From Candidatus Howiella intestinavium (GTDB lineage Bacteria; Bacillota; Clostridia; Oscillospirales; Acutalibacteraceae), in assembly GCA_904420585.1 (NCBI GenBank), contig CAJFVX010000011.1, positions 1 through 37,006 on the forward strand: 37,006 nt of DNA, given 5' to 3'. A program made the position numbers and the translations under genes. Below, one piece after another: positions 1-8,800 of the stretch. Within the stretch, counting starts at the first letter, position 1; every line of letters begins with the position of its first letter. The notes beneath the pieces were generated by a model. It ran no database searches. It saw only the letters and a program-made list of their open reading frames with translations, and had not been told where the DNA came from.

Positions 1-431
1 GCATCGAGTTTGTCCGGGAGCTGGACGGGGTGAAATATTACAACGATTCCATCGCCACCAGCCCCACCCGCACCATCGCGGGGCTGAATGCCTTCCATCA
101 GCGGGTAATCCTGCTGGCCGGCGGGTATGATAAGCATATCCCCTTTGAACCCATGGCCCCCTATGTGACCGAAAAGGTAAAGCTGCTGATTCTCACCGGC
201 CCCACGGCCGACGCCATTGAAAAGGCCGTCAAGGCCGACAGCGGCTACAGCGAGGGCAATCCGGAAATCCTGCGGGCCAAGGATTTGGAGGAGGCCGTAA
301 CCCTGGCCCACGACAGGGCGGCGGCGGGGGACATCGTCACCCTGAGCCCCGCCTGCGCCAGTTTTGACGCTTATCCCAACTTTGCCGTGCGGGGCAACCG
401 ATATAAGGAATTGGTCATGGCCCTGCAGTAG
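1..431 (+). CDS. murD: UDP-N-acetylmuramoyl-L-alanine--D-glutamate ligase, C-terminal part
   Basis: This is the C-terminal 142 codons of MurD, the cytoplasmic ATP-dependent ligase that adds D-glutamate to UDP-MurNAc-L-alanine in peptidoglycan precursor synthesis. The frame is open at the left edge, with the first complete codon at 3. A GTG at 30 sits inside the conserved domain and is not the real start. Visible family motifs are NDSIATSPTRT, AGGYDKHIPF and LSPACASFDAYPNFAVRG, all from the C-terminal Mur ligase domain that binds the incoming amino acid; the catalytic ATP domain lies outside the window. It ends with TAG and is followed after 65 bases by an M42 peptidase with its own ribosome site. 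The family call is secure; the upstream context cannot be seen. Confidence 0.95.
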   Translation, partial: IEFVRELDGVKYYNDSIATSPTRTIAGLNAFHQRVILLAGGYDKHIPFEPMAPYVTEKVKLLILTGPTADAIEKAVKADSGYSEGNPEILRAKDLEEAVTLAHDRAAAGDIVTLSPACASFDAYPNFAVRGNRYKELVMALQ

Positions 432-496
432 ACCGGGGAGGATACGGCGTCCTGCCCTGCGGGCGGGAAAACGGCAGGAAAAGGAGATACGAAAAC

Positions 497-1528
497 GTGG
501 AAATAAAGGAATGGCTGATGGAACTGTCGGCCGCAGCGGGGGTCAGCGGCCTTACCGGCGCGCTGGATATGGCCGAGAGGTTGTTTGCCCCCTTCTGTCC
601 CATGGTGCGGGAGAGCGGCAGTCTCATTGGGAAACTGCAAGGCGCGTCGGACTATACTATTTTGTTCGATGCCCATATAGATGAAATCGGCATGATTGTC
701 ACCGGCCTGGAGGAAGGCGGCTTTGTCCGGGTATCCAAGGCGGGGGGCGTGGATGTGCGCACCCTGGCCGCCCAGCCGGTGACCATCTGGGGGCGCGAGC
801 CGGTGGAGGGCCTTTTTGCCAGCACGCCGCCCCATCTGCAGACGGCAGGGGAAAACAAGGTGCCGGATATTGCCCAGCAGCTGGTGGACACCGGCCTTTC
901 GGCCGAACGGGCGGCCGCTCTCATCCGGCCGGGGGATCGGGTGACCTTCCGGCAGGAGCCCGCCGCCCTGCTGAACGACTATGTGACAGGCAAATCCCTG
1001 GACAACCGGGCCGGTGTGGCCGCCCTGCTGGAGGCGGCCCGCATTCTGTCATCCGAAAAAGTCCTGCCCTGCAGCGTGACATTCCTGCTCAGCGACCAGG
1101 AGGAATTGGGCTGCCGGGGCGCCCAGACGGCGGCCTTTGCCCAAAGGCCGGACGAGGCGGTGGCGGTGGACGTCAGCTTCGGGGATTCCCCCAGCGTCCC
1201 GGCCCATAAGACGGGCAAACTGGGGGGCGGCGGTATGATCGGCATATCGCCGGTGCTCTCCGGCCCGGTGACCGAAAAACTCACCCGCCTGGCCGAGAAG
1301 AGCGGACGGCCCTGGCAGCCCGAGGTCATGGGCGGGGAAACCTCTACCAACGCCGACGTCATCGCCCTTTCGGGGGCGGGGACTCCCTGCGGCCTTGTGT
1401 CTATCCCCCTGCGGAGCATGCACACCACGGCCGAGGTTATCCGGCTGTGCGACGTGGAAAACGTGGGCCGTCTGCTGGCGGATTACGCCCTGGCCGGCGG
1501 TTTGAAGGGAGATGATGGGGCGTGCTGA
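497..1528 (+). CDS. M42 family metallopeptidase (aminopeptidase), first of a pair
   Basis: A 343-residue cytoplasmic dinuclear-metal aminopeptidase of family M42, whose members usually form tetrahedral dodecamers that trim peptides. The expected metal and catalytic residues are all present: H60 in FDAHIDEIG, D169 in SLDNRAG, E202/E203 in QEELG, D225 in AVDVSFGD and H309 in RSMHTTAEV. The length is typical. The start is GTG at 497, chosen because AAGGAG (481-486) lies about ten bases upstream and the protein then begins at the normal position for the family. Its last seven bases overlap the start of a second M42 gene, so the two are translationally coupled and may form mixed or alternative oligomers (inference). 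Substrate preference (Glu, Lys or broad) cannot be read from the sequence. Confidence 0.92.
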   Translation: MEIKEWLMELSAAAGVSGLTGALDMAERLFAPFCPMVRESGSLIGKLQGASDYTILFDAHIDEIGMIVTGLEEGGFVRVSKAGGVDVRTLAAQPVTIWGREPVEGLFASTPPHLQTAGENKVPDIAQQLVDTGLSAERAAALIRPGDRVTFRQEPAALLNDYVTGKSLDNRAGVAALLEAARILSSEKVLPCSVTFLLSDQEELGCRGAQTAAFAQRPDEAVAVDVSFGDSPSVPAHKTGKLGGGGMIGISPVLSGPVTEKLTRLAEKSGRPWQPEVMGGETSTNADVIALSGAGTPCGLVSIPLRSMHTTAEVIRLCDVENVGRLLADYALAGGLKGDDGAC

Positions 1529-2562
1529 CCGATACGCTGCGGGAACTCTGCGGGCTTGCGGGCGTCTCCGGCCGGGAGGGGCCGGTGCGGGACTATATCC
1601 GGGAGCGGGCGGAAGCCTTTGGCGACTGCCGCACCGACGCCCTGGGCAACCTCATCGTCTTCCGGAAGGGGAGACAGCGCCCCAAAGTCCCTCTGATGCT
1701 GGATGCCCATATGGATGAAGTGGGCTTTATCATCACCGGCATAACCGAGGAAGGCTACCTGCGGTTTGCGCCGGTGGGGGGCATTGACCCGGCGGTGGTC
1801 ATCGCCCGGCGGGTGGTGCTGGAGAACGGCAGGAAAGGCGTGCTGGCGGCCAAGCCGGTGCACCTGATGGACGCCGAAGAGCGGGCCAAAATGCCCAAGA
1901 TGGAGGATTTCCTCATCGACATCGGCGCCGCCGACCGGGCGGAGGCCGAAAAATATGTGCGCCCGGGGGATACGGCCGTGTTTGACAGCGGTTACAGCCC
2001 CTTTGGGGACGGCCTCATCCGGGCCCGGGCCATCGACGACCGGGCGGGCTGCGCCATTTTGCTGGAGATGCTGAAAGAGGAGCCGGCCTATGACATGACC
2101 TTCACCTTTACCGTCCAGGAGGAGGTGGGCCTGCGGGGAGCCTCCACGGCGGCCTTTGGGGTAGCGCCGGCGGCGGCCATCGTGCTGGAGTCCACCACGG
2201 CGGCCGATTTGGCCGGGGCCCCGGCCGACAAACAGGTCTGCCGGGTAGGGCAGGGGGCGGCCGTTTCCTTTATGGACCGCTCCACCCTGTACGATGGGGA
2301 CTATTACCGGGCCGCCCTGGCCCTGGCCGAGGCCCGGAACATCCCCTGCCAGCCCAAATCCATGGTGTCAGGGGGCAACAATGCAGGGGCCATCCACAAA
2401 TCGGGCAGGGGGATAAGGACCCTGTCCCTCTCGGTGCCCTGCCGGTATCTCCATTCCCCCTACTGTGTGGCGGCTGAGAAGGATATCGAGGCCGTGGCCG
2501 ATTTGGCCCGGGCGGCCGCAGAGGCCATCGCCGGCGGCCAGTGGGAGCATCCGGCCCGATGA
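1522..2562 (+). CDS. M42 family metallopeptidase, second of a pair
   Basis: A 346-residue M42 peptidase paralogous to its upstream neighbour. Metal-site residues seen are H63 in LDAHMDEVG, D172/D173 in AIDDRAG, E200/E201 in VQEEVG, E223 in VLESTTAADL and H311 in CRYLHSPY. The ligand that is Asp (D225) in the first copy is Glu (E223) here; both choices occur in the family and mark different subgroups. The start is GTG at 1522, overlapping the upstream stop. The end overlaps the next gene as ATGA, so peptidase 1, peptidase 2 and the acetyltransferase form one translationally coupled operon. The likely role is turnover of cytoplasmic peptides. The family call is firm; the specificity is unknown. 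Confidence 0.92.
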   Translation: MLTDTLRELCGLAGVSGREGPVRDYIRERAEAFGDCRTDALGNLIVFRKGRQRPKVPLMLDAHMDEVGFIITGITEEGYLRFAPVGGIDPAVVIARRVVLENGRKGVLAAKPVHLMDAEERAKMPKMEDFLIDIGAADRAEAEKYVRPGDTAVFDSGYSPFGDGLIRARAIDDRAGCAILLEMLKEEPAYDMTFTFTVQEEVGLRGASTAAFGVAPAAAIVLESTTAADLAGAPADKQVCRVGQGAAVSFMDRSTLYDGDYYRAALALAEARNIPCQPKSMVSGGNNAGAIHKSGRGIRTLSLSVPCRYLHSPYCVAAEKDIEAVADLARAAAEAIAGGQWEHPAR

Positions 2563-3311
2563 TACGGCTGCTGGATACCCTGAAGGAAGAGCAGCGGCGG
2601 CTCTGCCTGCATGGGCCGGCCGGCGCGCGCCTGTTAAGCGGATACCAGGCGTATGCCGGACGGCCCTTTGCCCTGTTCTGGGCCCAGACCGACAAAACAG
2701 GCTGCACAACCGCCCTTATCTGCTTGCTGGATGAGAACTTTACCCTCTGCTGCAGCCCGGATGCGGACGGGGAAGAGCTGGCCGCTTTTTTGTCGGCTTT
2801 AGGAGCGCAAAGGGTCTTCTGCGAGAAGCCGGCCGGCCTGGCTTTGGGCTTATATCCCATGGAAACCGGGACGGCCCTGCGCCTGGGCCGTCTTTTGCCG
2901 CCGTCTGCCGTCCCCTGCAGACTGGACGCCGCTCCCGGGGAGATTTATGAAATACTGGCCGCCAGCGCCGGGCCGGGCTTAAGCCCGCCCGACAAAACCG
3001 CCTTCCACGCCGATTTGTCCCACCGCCTGCGGCATGGGGCGGCCCTGGCGGCGACGGCTCTGTGGGAGGGAAAACCGGCGGCCTGTGCGGTGGCCTGTAC
3101 GGCGGCGGCAACGGCCTACATAAGCGGCGTGGCCACCCTGCCGTCCTGCCGGGGCCGGGGGCTTGGCGCGGCGGCTCTTTCGGCCCTGTGCAGGGCTTTG
3201 GGCCCCCGGGATATATGGGTCCTGGCCCTTTCGCAGACATTGCATTTTTATGAAAAGCTGGGTTTTGTACCAAGCGGAACGGCCGGCTGGTACACGCCCC
3301 GGAAGCCGTAG
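2559..3311 (+). CDS. GNAT-family N-acetyltransferase
   Basis: A 250-residue protein whose C-terminal half (about residues 130-250) is a Gcn5-related acetyltransferase domain. The acetyl-CoA binding signature is CRGRGLGAAALSALC near residue 198, and the C-terminal pattern LHFYEKLGFVPSG is typical of the fold. The N-terminal 120 residues look like a degenerate second GNAT-like half or a lid and carry no motif I can name. ATG at 2559 was chosen because it overlaps the stop of the preceding peptidase as ATGA; an in-frame GTG at 2541 is possible but has no advantage. The acceptor substrate is unknown. Its position in an operon with two peptidases suggests amino acid or peptide metabolism, which is only inference. 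Confidence 0.85.
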   Translation: MIRLLDTLKEEQRRLCLHGPAGARLLSGYQAYAGRPFALFWAQTDKTGCTTALICLLDENFTLCCSPDADGEELAAFLSALGAQRVFCEKPAGLALGLYPMETGTALRLGRLLPPSAVPCRLDAAPGEIYEILAASAGPGLSPPDKTAFHADLSHRLRHGAALAATALWEGKPAACAVACTAAATAYISGVATLPSCRGRGLGAAALSALCRALGPRDIWVLALSQTLHFYEKLGFVPSGTAGWYTPRKP

Positions 3312-3388
3312 GCCGGGATACGCCACAGGCAGGAAGCCGGCCGGCAAATACGGCTTATGCAAATACATGTTGAGGATGATATTTCTTT

Positions 3389-4666
3389 ATGTTGCAACAG
3401 AACTTTTTCACCATTGACCCCGCACTGCAGCGGGCGGATGCTGCCGCCCGGGAAACCGTGCAGCCGGCCTTCCGACGCATTGAGGAAACCACCGAGTACA
3501 ACCAGCAGAAGGTGCTGGCCGCCTTTATCCGGGGCGGGGTCAGCGAGTCCCATCTGGGCATATCCACCGGCTACGGCTACGGCGACCGGGGCCGGGAGAC
3601 CCTGGAGCGGGTCTTTGCCGACTGTATGGGCGCCGAGGATTCCCTCATCCGCCACAACTTCGTATCCGGCACCCACGCTTTGACGGTGGCCCTTTTCGGC
3701 CTGCTGCGGCCGGGGGACAAAATGCTCTGTCTGACCGGCCGGCCCTATGATACTCTTATCGGCGTGCTGGGCATCGACAGCCATGTGGACGGCTCTTTAA
3801 AGGATTTCGGGGTGGAATATGATGAGGTGCCCCTGACCGCCGACGGCCGCCCCGACCTGCCGGCCATCCGGGAGAAGCTGGCTGCCGGCGGGTACCGGGT
3901 GGCCTATATGCAGCGTTCCAGGGGCTACAGCCTGCGCCCCAGCCTGCGGGTGGAGGAGATAGAAGCCCTCTGCCGGCTGGTTAAGGAGGTGTCGCCCGCC
4001 GCCTGGACGGTGGTGGACAACTGCTACGGCGAATTTGTCCAGCCGAAAGAACCCACCCAGGTGGGGGCCGACCTGATTGTGGGCTCCCTCATCAAGAATC
4101 CCGGCGGGGGCATCGCGCCGACAGGCGGATACATAGCCGGCAGGGCCGAGCTGGTGGAAAAATGCGCCTTCCGCCTGACCGCTCCCGGCGTAGGCCGGGA
4201 GGTGGGGGCCACCCTGGGGCACAACCGGGAGCTGTACATGGGCCTGTTTAACGCCCCCCATGTGACCGGCGAGGCCTTAAAGACGGCCGTCTACGCCGCC
4301 GCCCTGTTTGGCCAGCTGGGCTTTGCCAGCGCGCCGGCCTGGGACGAGCCCCGGGCGGACATCATCCAGACGGTGGAGCTGGGCAATCCGGAGGCGCTGG
4401 TGGCCTTCTGCCAGGGCATGCAGAAGGGGGCGCCGGTGGATTCCTTCGTGACCCCCGAGCCCTGGGACATGCCCGGCTACGACAGCCAGGTGATTATGGC
4501 GGCAGGGGCCTTTACCCTGGGGGCCTCCATCGAGCTTTCGGCCGACGCGCCCCTGCGCCCGCCCTATGCGGCCTGGATGCAGGGGGGGCTGAACTTCCAC
4601 AGCGGGGCCATGGGCGTGCTGCTGGCCGCCCAGTCCATGCTGGACAAGGGCCTTCTGCAGCTGTAG
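3389..4666 (+). CDS. PLP-dependent methionine gamma-lyase family protein (YnbB-like)
   Basis: A 425-residue fold-type I PLP enzyme of the family annotated as methionine gamma-lyase or aluminium-resistance protein (Pfam Met_gamma_lyase; Bacillus YnbB). The probable Schiff-base lysine is K236 in GSLIKNPGGG, preceded by the Asp of VVDNCYGEF, which would contact the pyridine nitrogen. The cofactor loop SGTHALTVALFG lies near residue 91. The length matches the family. The start is ATG at 3389 with a GAGG-type site about 13 bases upstream. It lies 77 bases after the acetyltransferase with no terminator between, so it may share that transcript. It ends at a strong bidirectional terminator. The true reaction of this family is poorly established, so I do not claim methionine cleavage. 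Confidence 0.88.
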   Translation: MLQQNFFTIDPALQRADAAARETVQPAFRRIEETTEYNQQKVLAAFIRGGVSESHLGISTGYGYGDRGRETLERVFADCMGAEDSLIRHNFVSGTHALTVALFGLLRPGDKMLCLTGRPYDTLIGVLGIDSHVDGSLKDFGVEYDEVPLTADGRPDLPAIREKLAAGGYRVAYMQRSRGYSLRPSLRVEEIEALCRLVKEVSPAAWTVVDNCYGEFVQPKEPTQVGADLIVGSLIKNPGGGIAPTGGYIAGRAELVEKCAFRLTAPGVGREVGATLGHNRELYMGLFNAPHVTGEALKTAVYAAALFGQLGFASAPAWDEPRADIIQTVELGNPEALVAFCQGMQKGAPVDSFVTPEPWDMPGYDSQVIMAAGAFTLGASIELSADAPLRPPYAAWMQGGLNFHSGAMGVLLAAQSMLDKGLLQL

Positions 4667-4692
4667 AAGCCGTCCGCCGGATAAAAAAGGAT

Positions 4693-4737
4693 GCGCCGCA
4701 GGCGTGGGGAATGCCCCCTCTGCCTGCGGCGCTTTTT
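4693..4737. terminator. Bidirectional rho-independent terminator between convergent genes
   Basis: A perfect 11-bp stem (GCGCCGCAGGC at 4693-4703 with GCCTGCGGCGC at 4722-4732) has an inner GGGG/CCCC stem and is followed by TTTTT at 4733-4737. On the other strand the same stem is followed by a run of six T (plus-strand A at 4683-4688). It therefore can end both the PLP enzyme transcript and the convergent araC-type transcript. Confidence 0.9.
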
Positions 4738-4748
4738 GTCAGCTGTTT

Positions 4749-5639
4749 TCAGTGCTGGTCGCGTATCTTTTTGTCCCGGTATTCCCCCGGCGTGGCGCCG
4801 AAAAGCTGGGAGAAAAGGGTATAAAAGTATTTCATATCTGCATAGCCCACCTGGGCCGCCACCTCGGATACGGTGTAGTTGGTTTTTTCCAAAAGGGTAC
4901 AGGCTTTATCCATGCGGATTTCCTGCAGGGCGTGGATGACCGTCTGCCCGGATACCTCCTTGAATATGCGGGAAAGGTAGCCCTTGCTCACATACGCCCG
5001 GCCGGCTAGTTCCTCCAGGCGGATGTCCTTGCCGCAGTTTTCCCGCATGTAGATAAGGGTGTTCTGGACGATAAGCTCCTTGTAGGCTGATGCGTTTTGC
5101 GCCTGGCCGGCATCCTCCTTATACAGCCGGAAGATGAAGATAAGCAGCCGCATAAGGTCGGATTTGAGCACCTGGCGGTAGCCGTCCCGCCTTTTCTCCC
5201 GCTCGTCCAGCATTTCCCGCAGGATGGGCTCCACATCGGCCGGCCGTATGCCGCGCATCCAGATAAAATCCCGGGAGGCGTCCTTGTCGTAAAAGGAGTG
5301 GAAAAGGTAGTCGCAGGCCACATGCACGAAATTGCTGCTCTCCTTTTTGTCCTGGTCAATGGCCGGAGGCAGGAAAACGCAGTTGTAGATAACCAAAGGA
5401 TCGTCCGCCTCCGACTGGAACTGATGGGGCACAAAGGCGTTGAGAATCACCAAATCCCCCTTTTTCACCCCGTAATCCCTGCCGCCGATGCGGTGAGTAC
5501 CCCGTCCGCCGGATATGTAGGCGATTTCAATAAAATCGTGGGTATGCATCCGGGCGTCGTCCCGGACGGTATAGCGGTGCACATTGATGTCGGTCTCTTC
5601 CTCCAGGTAGTAATCGGCGTTGAGCAGAATACAGTCCAT
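4749..5639 (-). CDS. AraC-family transcriptional regulator with cupin domain
   Basis: A 296-residue AraC/XylS-type regulator. Residues about 15-150 form a cupin-like sensing domain, with HTHDFIEIAYISGGRGTH typical of AraC-binding cupins. Residues about 190-290 hold two helix-turn-helix motifs: IRLEELAGRAYVSKGYLSRI, and a second one ending in the family signature around YTVSEVAAQVGYADMKYFY. I chose the ATG at 5639 because AAGGAGG ends eight bases upstream; the ATG at 5645 would leave only two bases, and a TTG at 5663 is less likely. It is divergent from the GH78-like gene. AraC proteins of this layout usually activate an adjacent carbohydrate-use operon when they bind a sugar, so it probably controls the GH78/GH31 locus (inference). 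Confidence 0.93.
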   Translation of the reverse strand: MDCILLNADYYLEEETDINVHRYTVRDDARMHTHDFIEIAYISGGRGTHRIGGRDYGVKKGDLVILNAFVPHQFQSEADDPLVIYNCVFLPPAIDQDKKESSNFVHVACDYLFHSFYDKDASRDFIWMRGIRPADVEPILREMLDEREKRRDGYRQVLKSDLMRLLIFIFRLYKEDAGQAQNASAYKELIVQNTLIYMRENCGKDIRLEELAGRAYVSKGYLSRIFKEVSGQTVIHALQEIRMDKACTLLEKTNYTVSEVAAQVGYADMKYFYTLFSQLFGATPGEYRDKKIRDQH

Positions 5640-5703
5640 GGGCATGCCCTCCTTGCGATGCAACTATTTTACCATAAATAAACAGAGAATTCTATATAGA
5701 TTT

Positions 5704-5777
5704 GGGAAAATCCGTCAGGATTCCCCCGGTACTGTACAGAAAAGCCCAATGCATCTTTCGTACGCTCCCGCTATAAT
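5704..5777 (+). promoter_or_regulatory. Possible activator-dependent promoter of the glycan locus
   Basis: TATAAT at 5772-5777 is a perfect -10 box, but the position 17 bases upstream (ATGCAT) is a poor -35 box. This is the usual form of a promoter that needs an activator. About 50 bases upstream of the -10, an imperfect dyad AATCC-GTCA-GGATT (5709-5722) is flanked by GGG and CCC, giving an inverted repeat that could bind the divergent AraC protein. The regulator assignment is inference. Confidence 0.4.
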
Positions 5778-5839
5778 AAAAGCAGGTAAAACGGCATACA
5801 GGCATACGGGTTCAGCAAATCAGAAAGAGGTGTGGCAAC

Positions 5840-8800
5840 GTGTATCAGGCAAACAACAGAGGGAAAAGGCTGCCGGCGGCCCTTTTATCCGCCCTGCTCC
5901 TTTTGACCGCGGTCTTCCCGGCCTTCCAGGCCCTGGCTGCGGGGGAGGATTGGCTGCAAATTACAAATGTAGAAGCAACCTCCACCATCCGTACCGACCT
6001 GGATCCCTACAATCTTGTAGATGGGGATGACAGCACCTTTTGGTCTTCCACTATCCGTCACCAGGAGTATCCGGACGAGACCGACAGCGTCACCTTTTCG
6101 GTGGATGGTACGGCCGATATATCCAAAATCGCCTTGACGCCCCGGAAGGATTTAATAACCGCTTTTCCCCGTGGGTTCAAACTCCAGTATTCCCCGGATA
6201 AAAAGACCTGGCTGGACATTCCCGGCCAGACCTATACCGACTACCAGGTGACGCCGGGGGAAAAGGTCTTCACTTTCCAGCCGGTATCGGCCAAAAAGAT
6301 CCGGATTGTCGCCACCCGGTACGGGCAGGACGATAACAAAGATTATCTTATGCAGTTAGGAGAGGTTCGATTGTACGGCGTTATTACCGCACCGGCCAAC
6401 CCGGCCATCTGGGGCAAGTCCCCCATCCGGGAGCCCTATGATTATGTGTCGGAGGGCAGCTTTTCCGGAAAAGAGCAGCCGGCCTCCCCCGACCCGCTGG
6501 TATCCTACCGCTGGGATAACCCCACGGCCGAGGACTCCCTGGAGATTTTCCTGCAAAAACCCAAGACCTATGACACCGAGACCCCCGACAGCTTTGCCGG
6601 CCTCCAGACCATCACCACCGACCAGGTAGAAATCACGGTGAACGGCCCGGGCACCATCCGCATGGATTTCGGGACCGAGTTCGCCGGCTGGCTGGAAATC
6701 GACAGCCCGGATCTGTCCGGCGAAATCACCCTGGGCATGAGCGAATACAACCAGCCCGCTTTTGTCAACAGCGGCCCCAAATCCCCCTCCAAGACGGCCG
6801 CGCCGGTAAAATACGGCGACACCTACCGGCTGGAGCTTAACGACGAGTTGTACGAGGGCGTCCGCTTCGGCTTTATCAACGTGGAAAAATTCGATAAGCC
6901 CTTTACCATCACCGGCGTCCGGCTGGTCTGCCAGACCAAGCCCATCAACTACGAGGGCAGTTTTGACAGCGACAATGAAATGCTCAACAAAATCTGGTAT
7001 ACGGCGGCCTATGACGTGCGGGCCAATCTGAAAAAGGACTATCTGGCCGCCATCCTGGTGGACCGGGGCGACCGCCACTCCTGGACGGGGGACGCCTACA
7101 CCTCCCAGGCGGCCTCCCTGGTGGCCTTCGGCAACTACGATTTCATTCTGGAAAACCTGCGCTATACGGCGGTGCGGCCCAACGGCATCGAAAGCTATGA
7201 GCTCTACTGGCTTTTGAGCCTTATCGATTACTACGAATGCTCGGGCGATACGGAGGGGGTTTTGAGCCTGCTGGACGAGGCCGTAAAGCGGCTGGACCAC
7301 GCCTATGAAATCTACGGCACCAATCCCTCCCTGGGCTTTTTCGGCTGGGACGAGCGGCTGGGGGCCGGCTTCGAAAACCCCAATCTGCCCGAAAACCAAA
7401 ATTCCTATAAGCTTTTGTCCATCCAGTGCTGGAAGGAATGCGCGGCATTGTTCCGGGAACTGGGCCGGGAGGATCTGGCCGATACATACCAGGGCTACGC
7501 CGAGGAAAAGACGGCCGAGCTCACCAGCGACCCGGATTTTTACAAAGAGTACGGCCTGCACGCCTCGGCTGACGCCATCAACGCCGGCGTTATCGAGGAT
7601 ATAGATAAGCTGTACCACGAGGATTTTGACGACCGGCTAAACCGGATTTCCTACTCCCCCTTTAACCAGTACATGCTCCTGCAGGCCATGGGCAAGGCGG
7701 GGGAATACGACGACGCCATCTCGGCCATCCTGGATTTGTGGGGCGGCCAGGTGGAGTACGGCGGCACCACCTTCTTTGAGACCTTCCGCCCCGGCTGGAA
7801 CGACATCGTGGGGGAAAACGCCCCGGTTCCCAACAACCAGGCGGGCTATACCAGCCTGGCCCATCCCTGGAGCGCCGGGGTGCTGGCCTGGATGAGCGAG
7901 GAGGTTTTGGGGATTAAAGCCGACGAGGCGGGCTTTTCCAGCTTTACGGTCAAGCCCCACCTGGGCCGGCAGCTGACCCGGGTGTCCGGCGGGACGCCCA
8001 CCCCCTACGGCACCATCCAAGCCTCCTTTGATGTGGGGTCGGGCGCCCATGCGGTGACGGTGCCCGCCGGCACCACGGCCACCGTGGCCCTGCCCAAGGT
8101 GGAAAAGAGCATCACGGGCATCACCCTGAACGGCAGCCCTGCCGCGCCCTCCGGTGAGGACGAGGACTTTGTCTACTTCACCGGCCTTTCCGCCGGCACC
8201 TACAATTTCCAGGTAACCTATGAGGGACAGACGCCGGCTTACGAGGAGAGCGAATATGTCTACCCGGCCGAATTTGTGGGCAGGGATACAACGACCCAGG
8301 GAAGCTGGGGCGGGGTGTACGGCTCGGAGGGCTACCTGCTGCCCGGGTACGGCGGAAACGACGTCCGGGTGCTGCCGGACTATGTCAGCAACGTCCGGCT
8401 GTCCAAGGGCAAGCGGATTTCCCTTGTCACCGATTCGAATGACCCCCGGGCCCTTGCCTCCAACAGCTTTAACGCCGGCTCCCGGTCTTTGGGCGCCTAC
8501 CAGAGCGACGACAACGTGGCCTGCTACCAGACCTTTACGGTGGATATCGACCTGCGGGAAAAACGGGAGTACACCGTGGCCCTCTACTTTGCCGACTGGG
8601 AAGGGGAAGGCCGGGAGCAGATGGTGGAGATGTTCGACGGAGACACCCTCAACCTGGTAGCCCCCCTGCAGGCCGTCCGGGACTTTGAGGGCGGCGTCTA
8701 CCTCATCTACAAATACGACAATTCCGCCCGGTTCCGCATCAACCAAATCCGGGGCAAAAACGCCACCCTGAGCGGCATCTTCTTCGGCGAGGGAGCGGGC

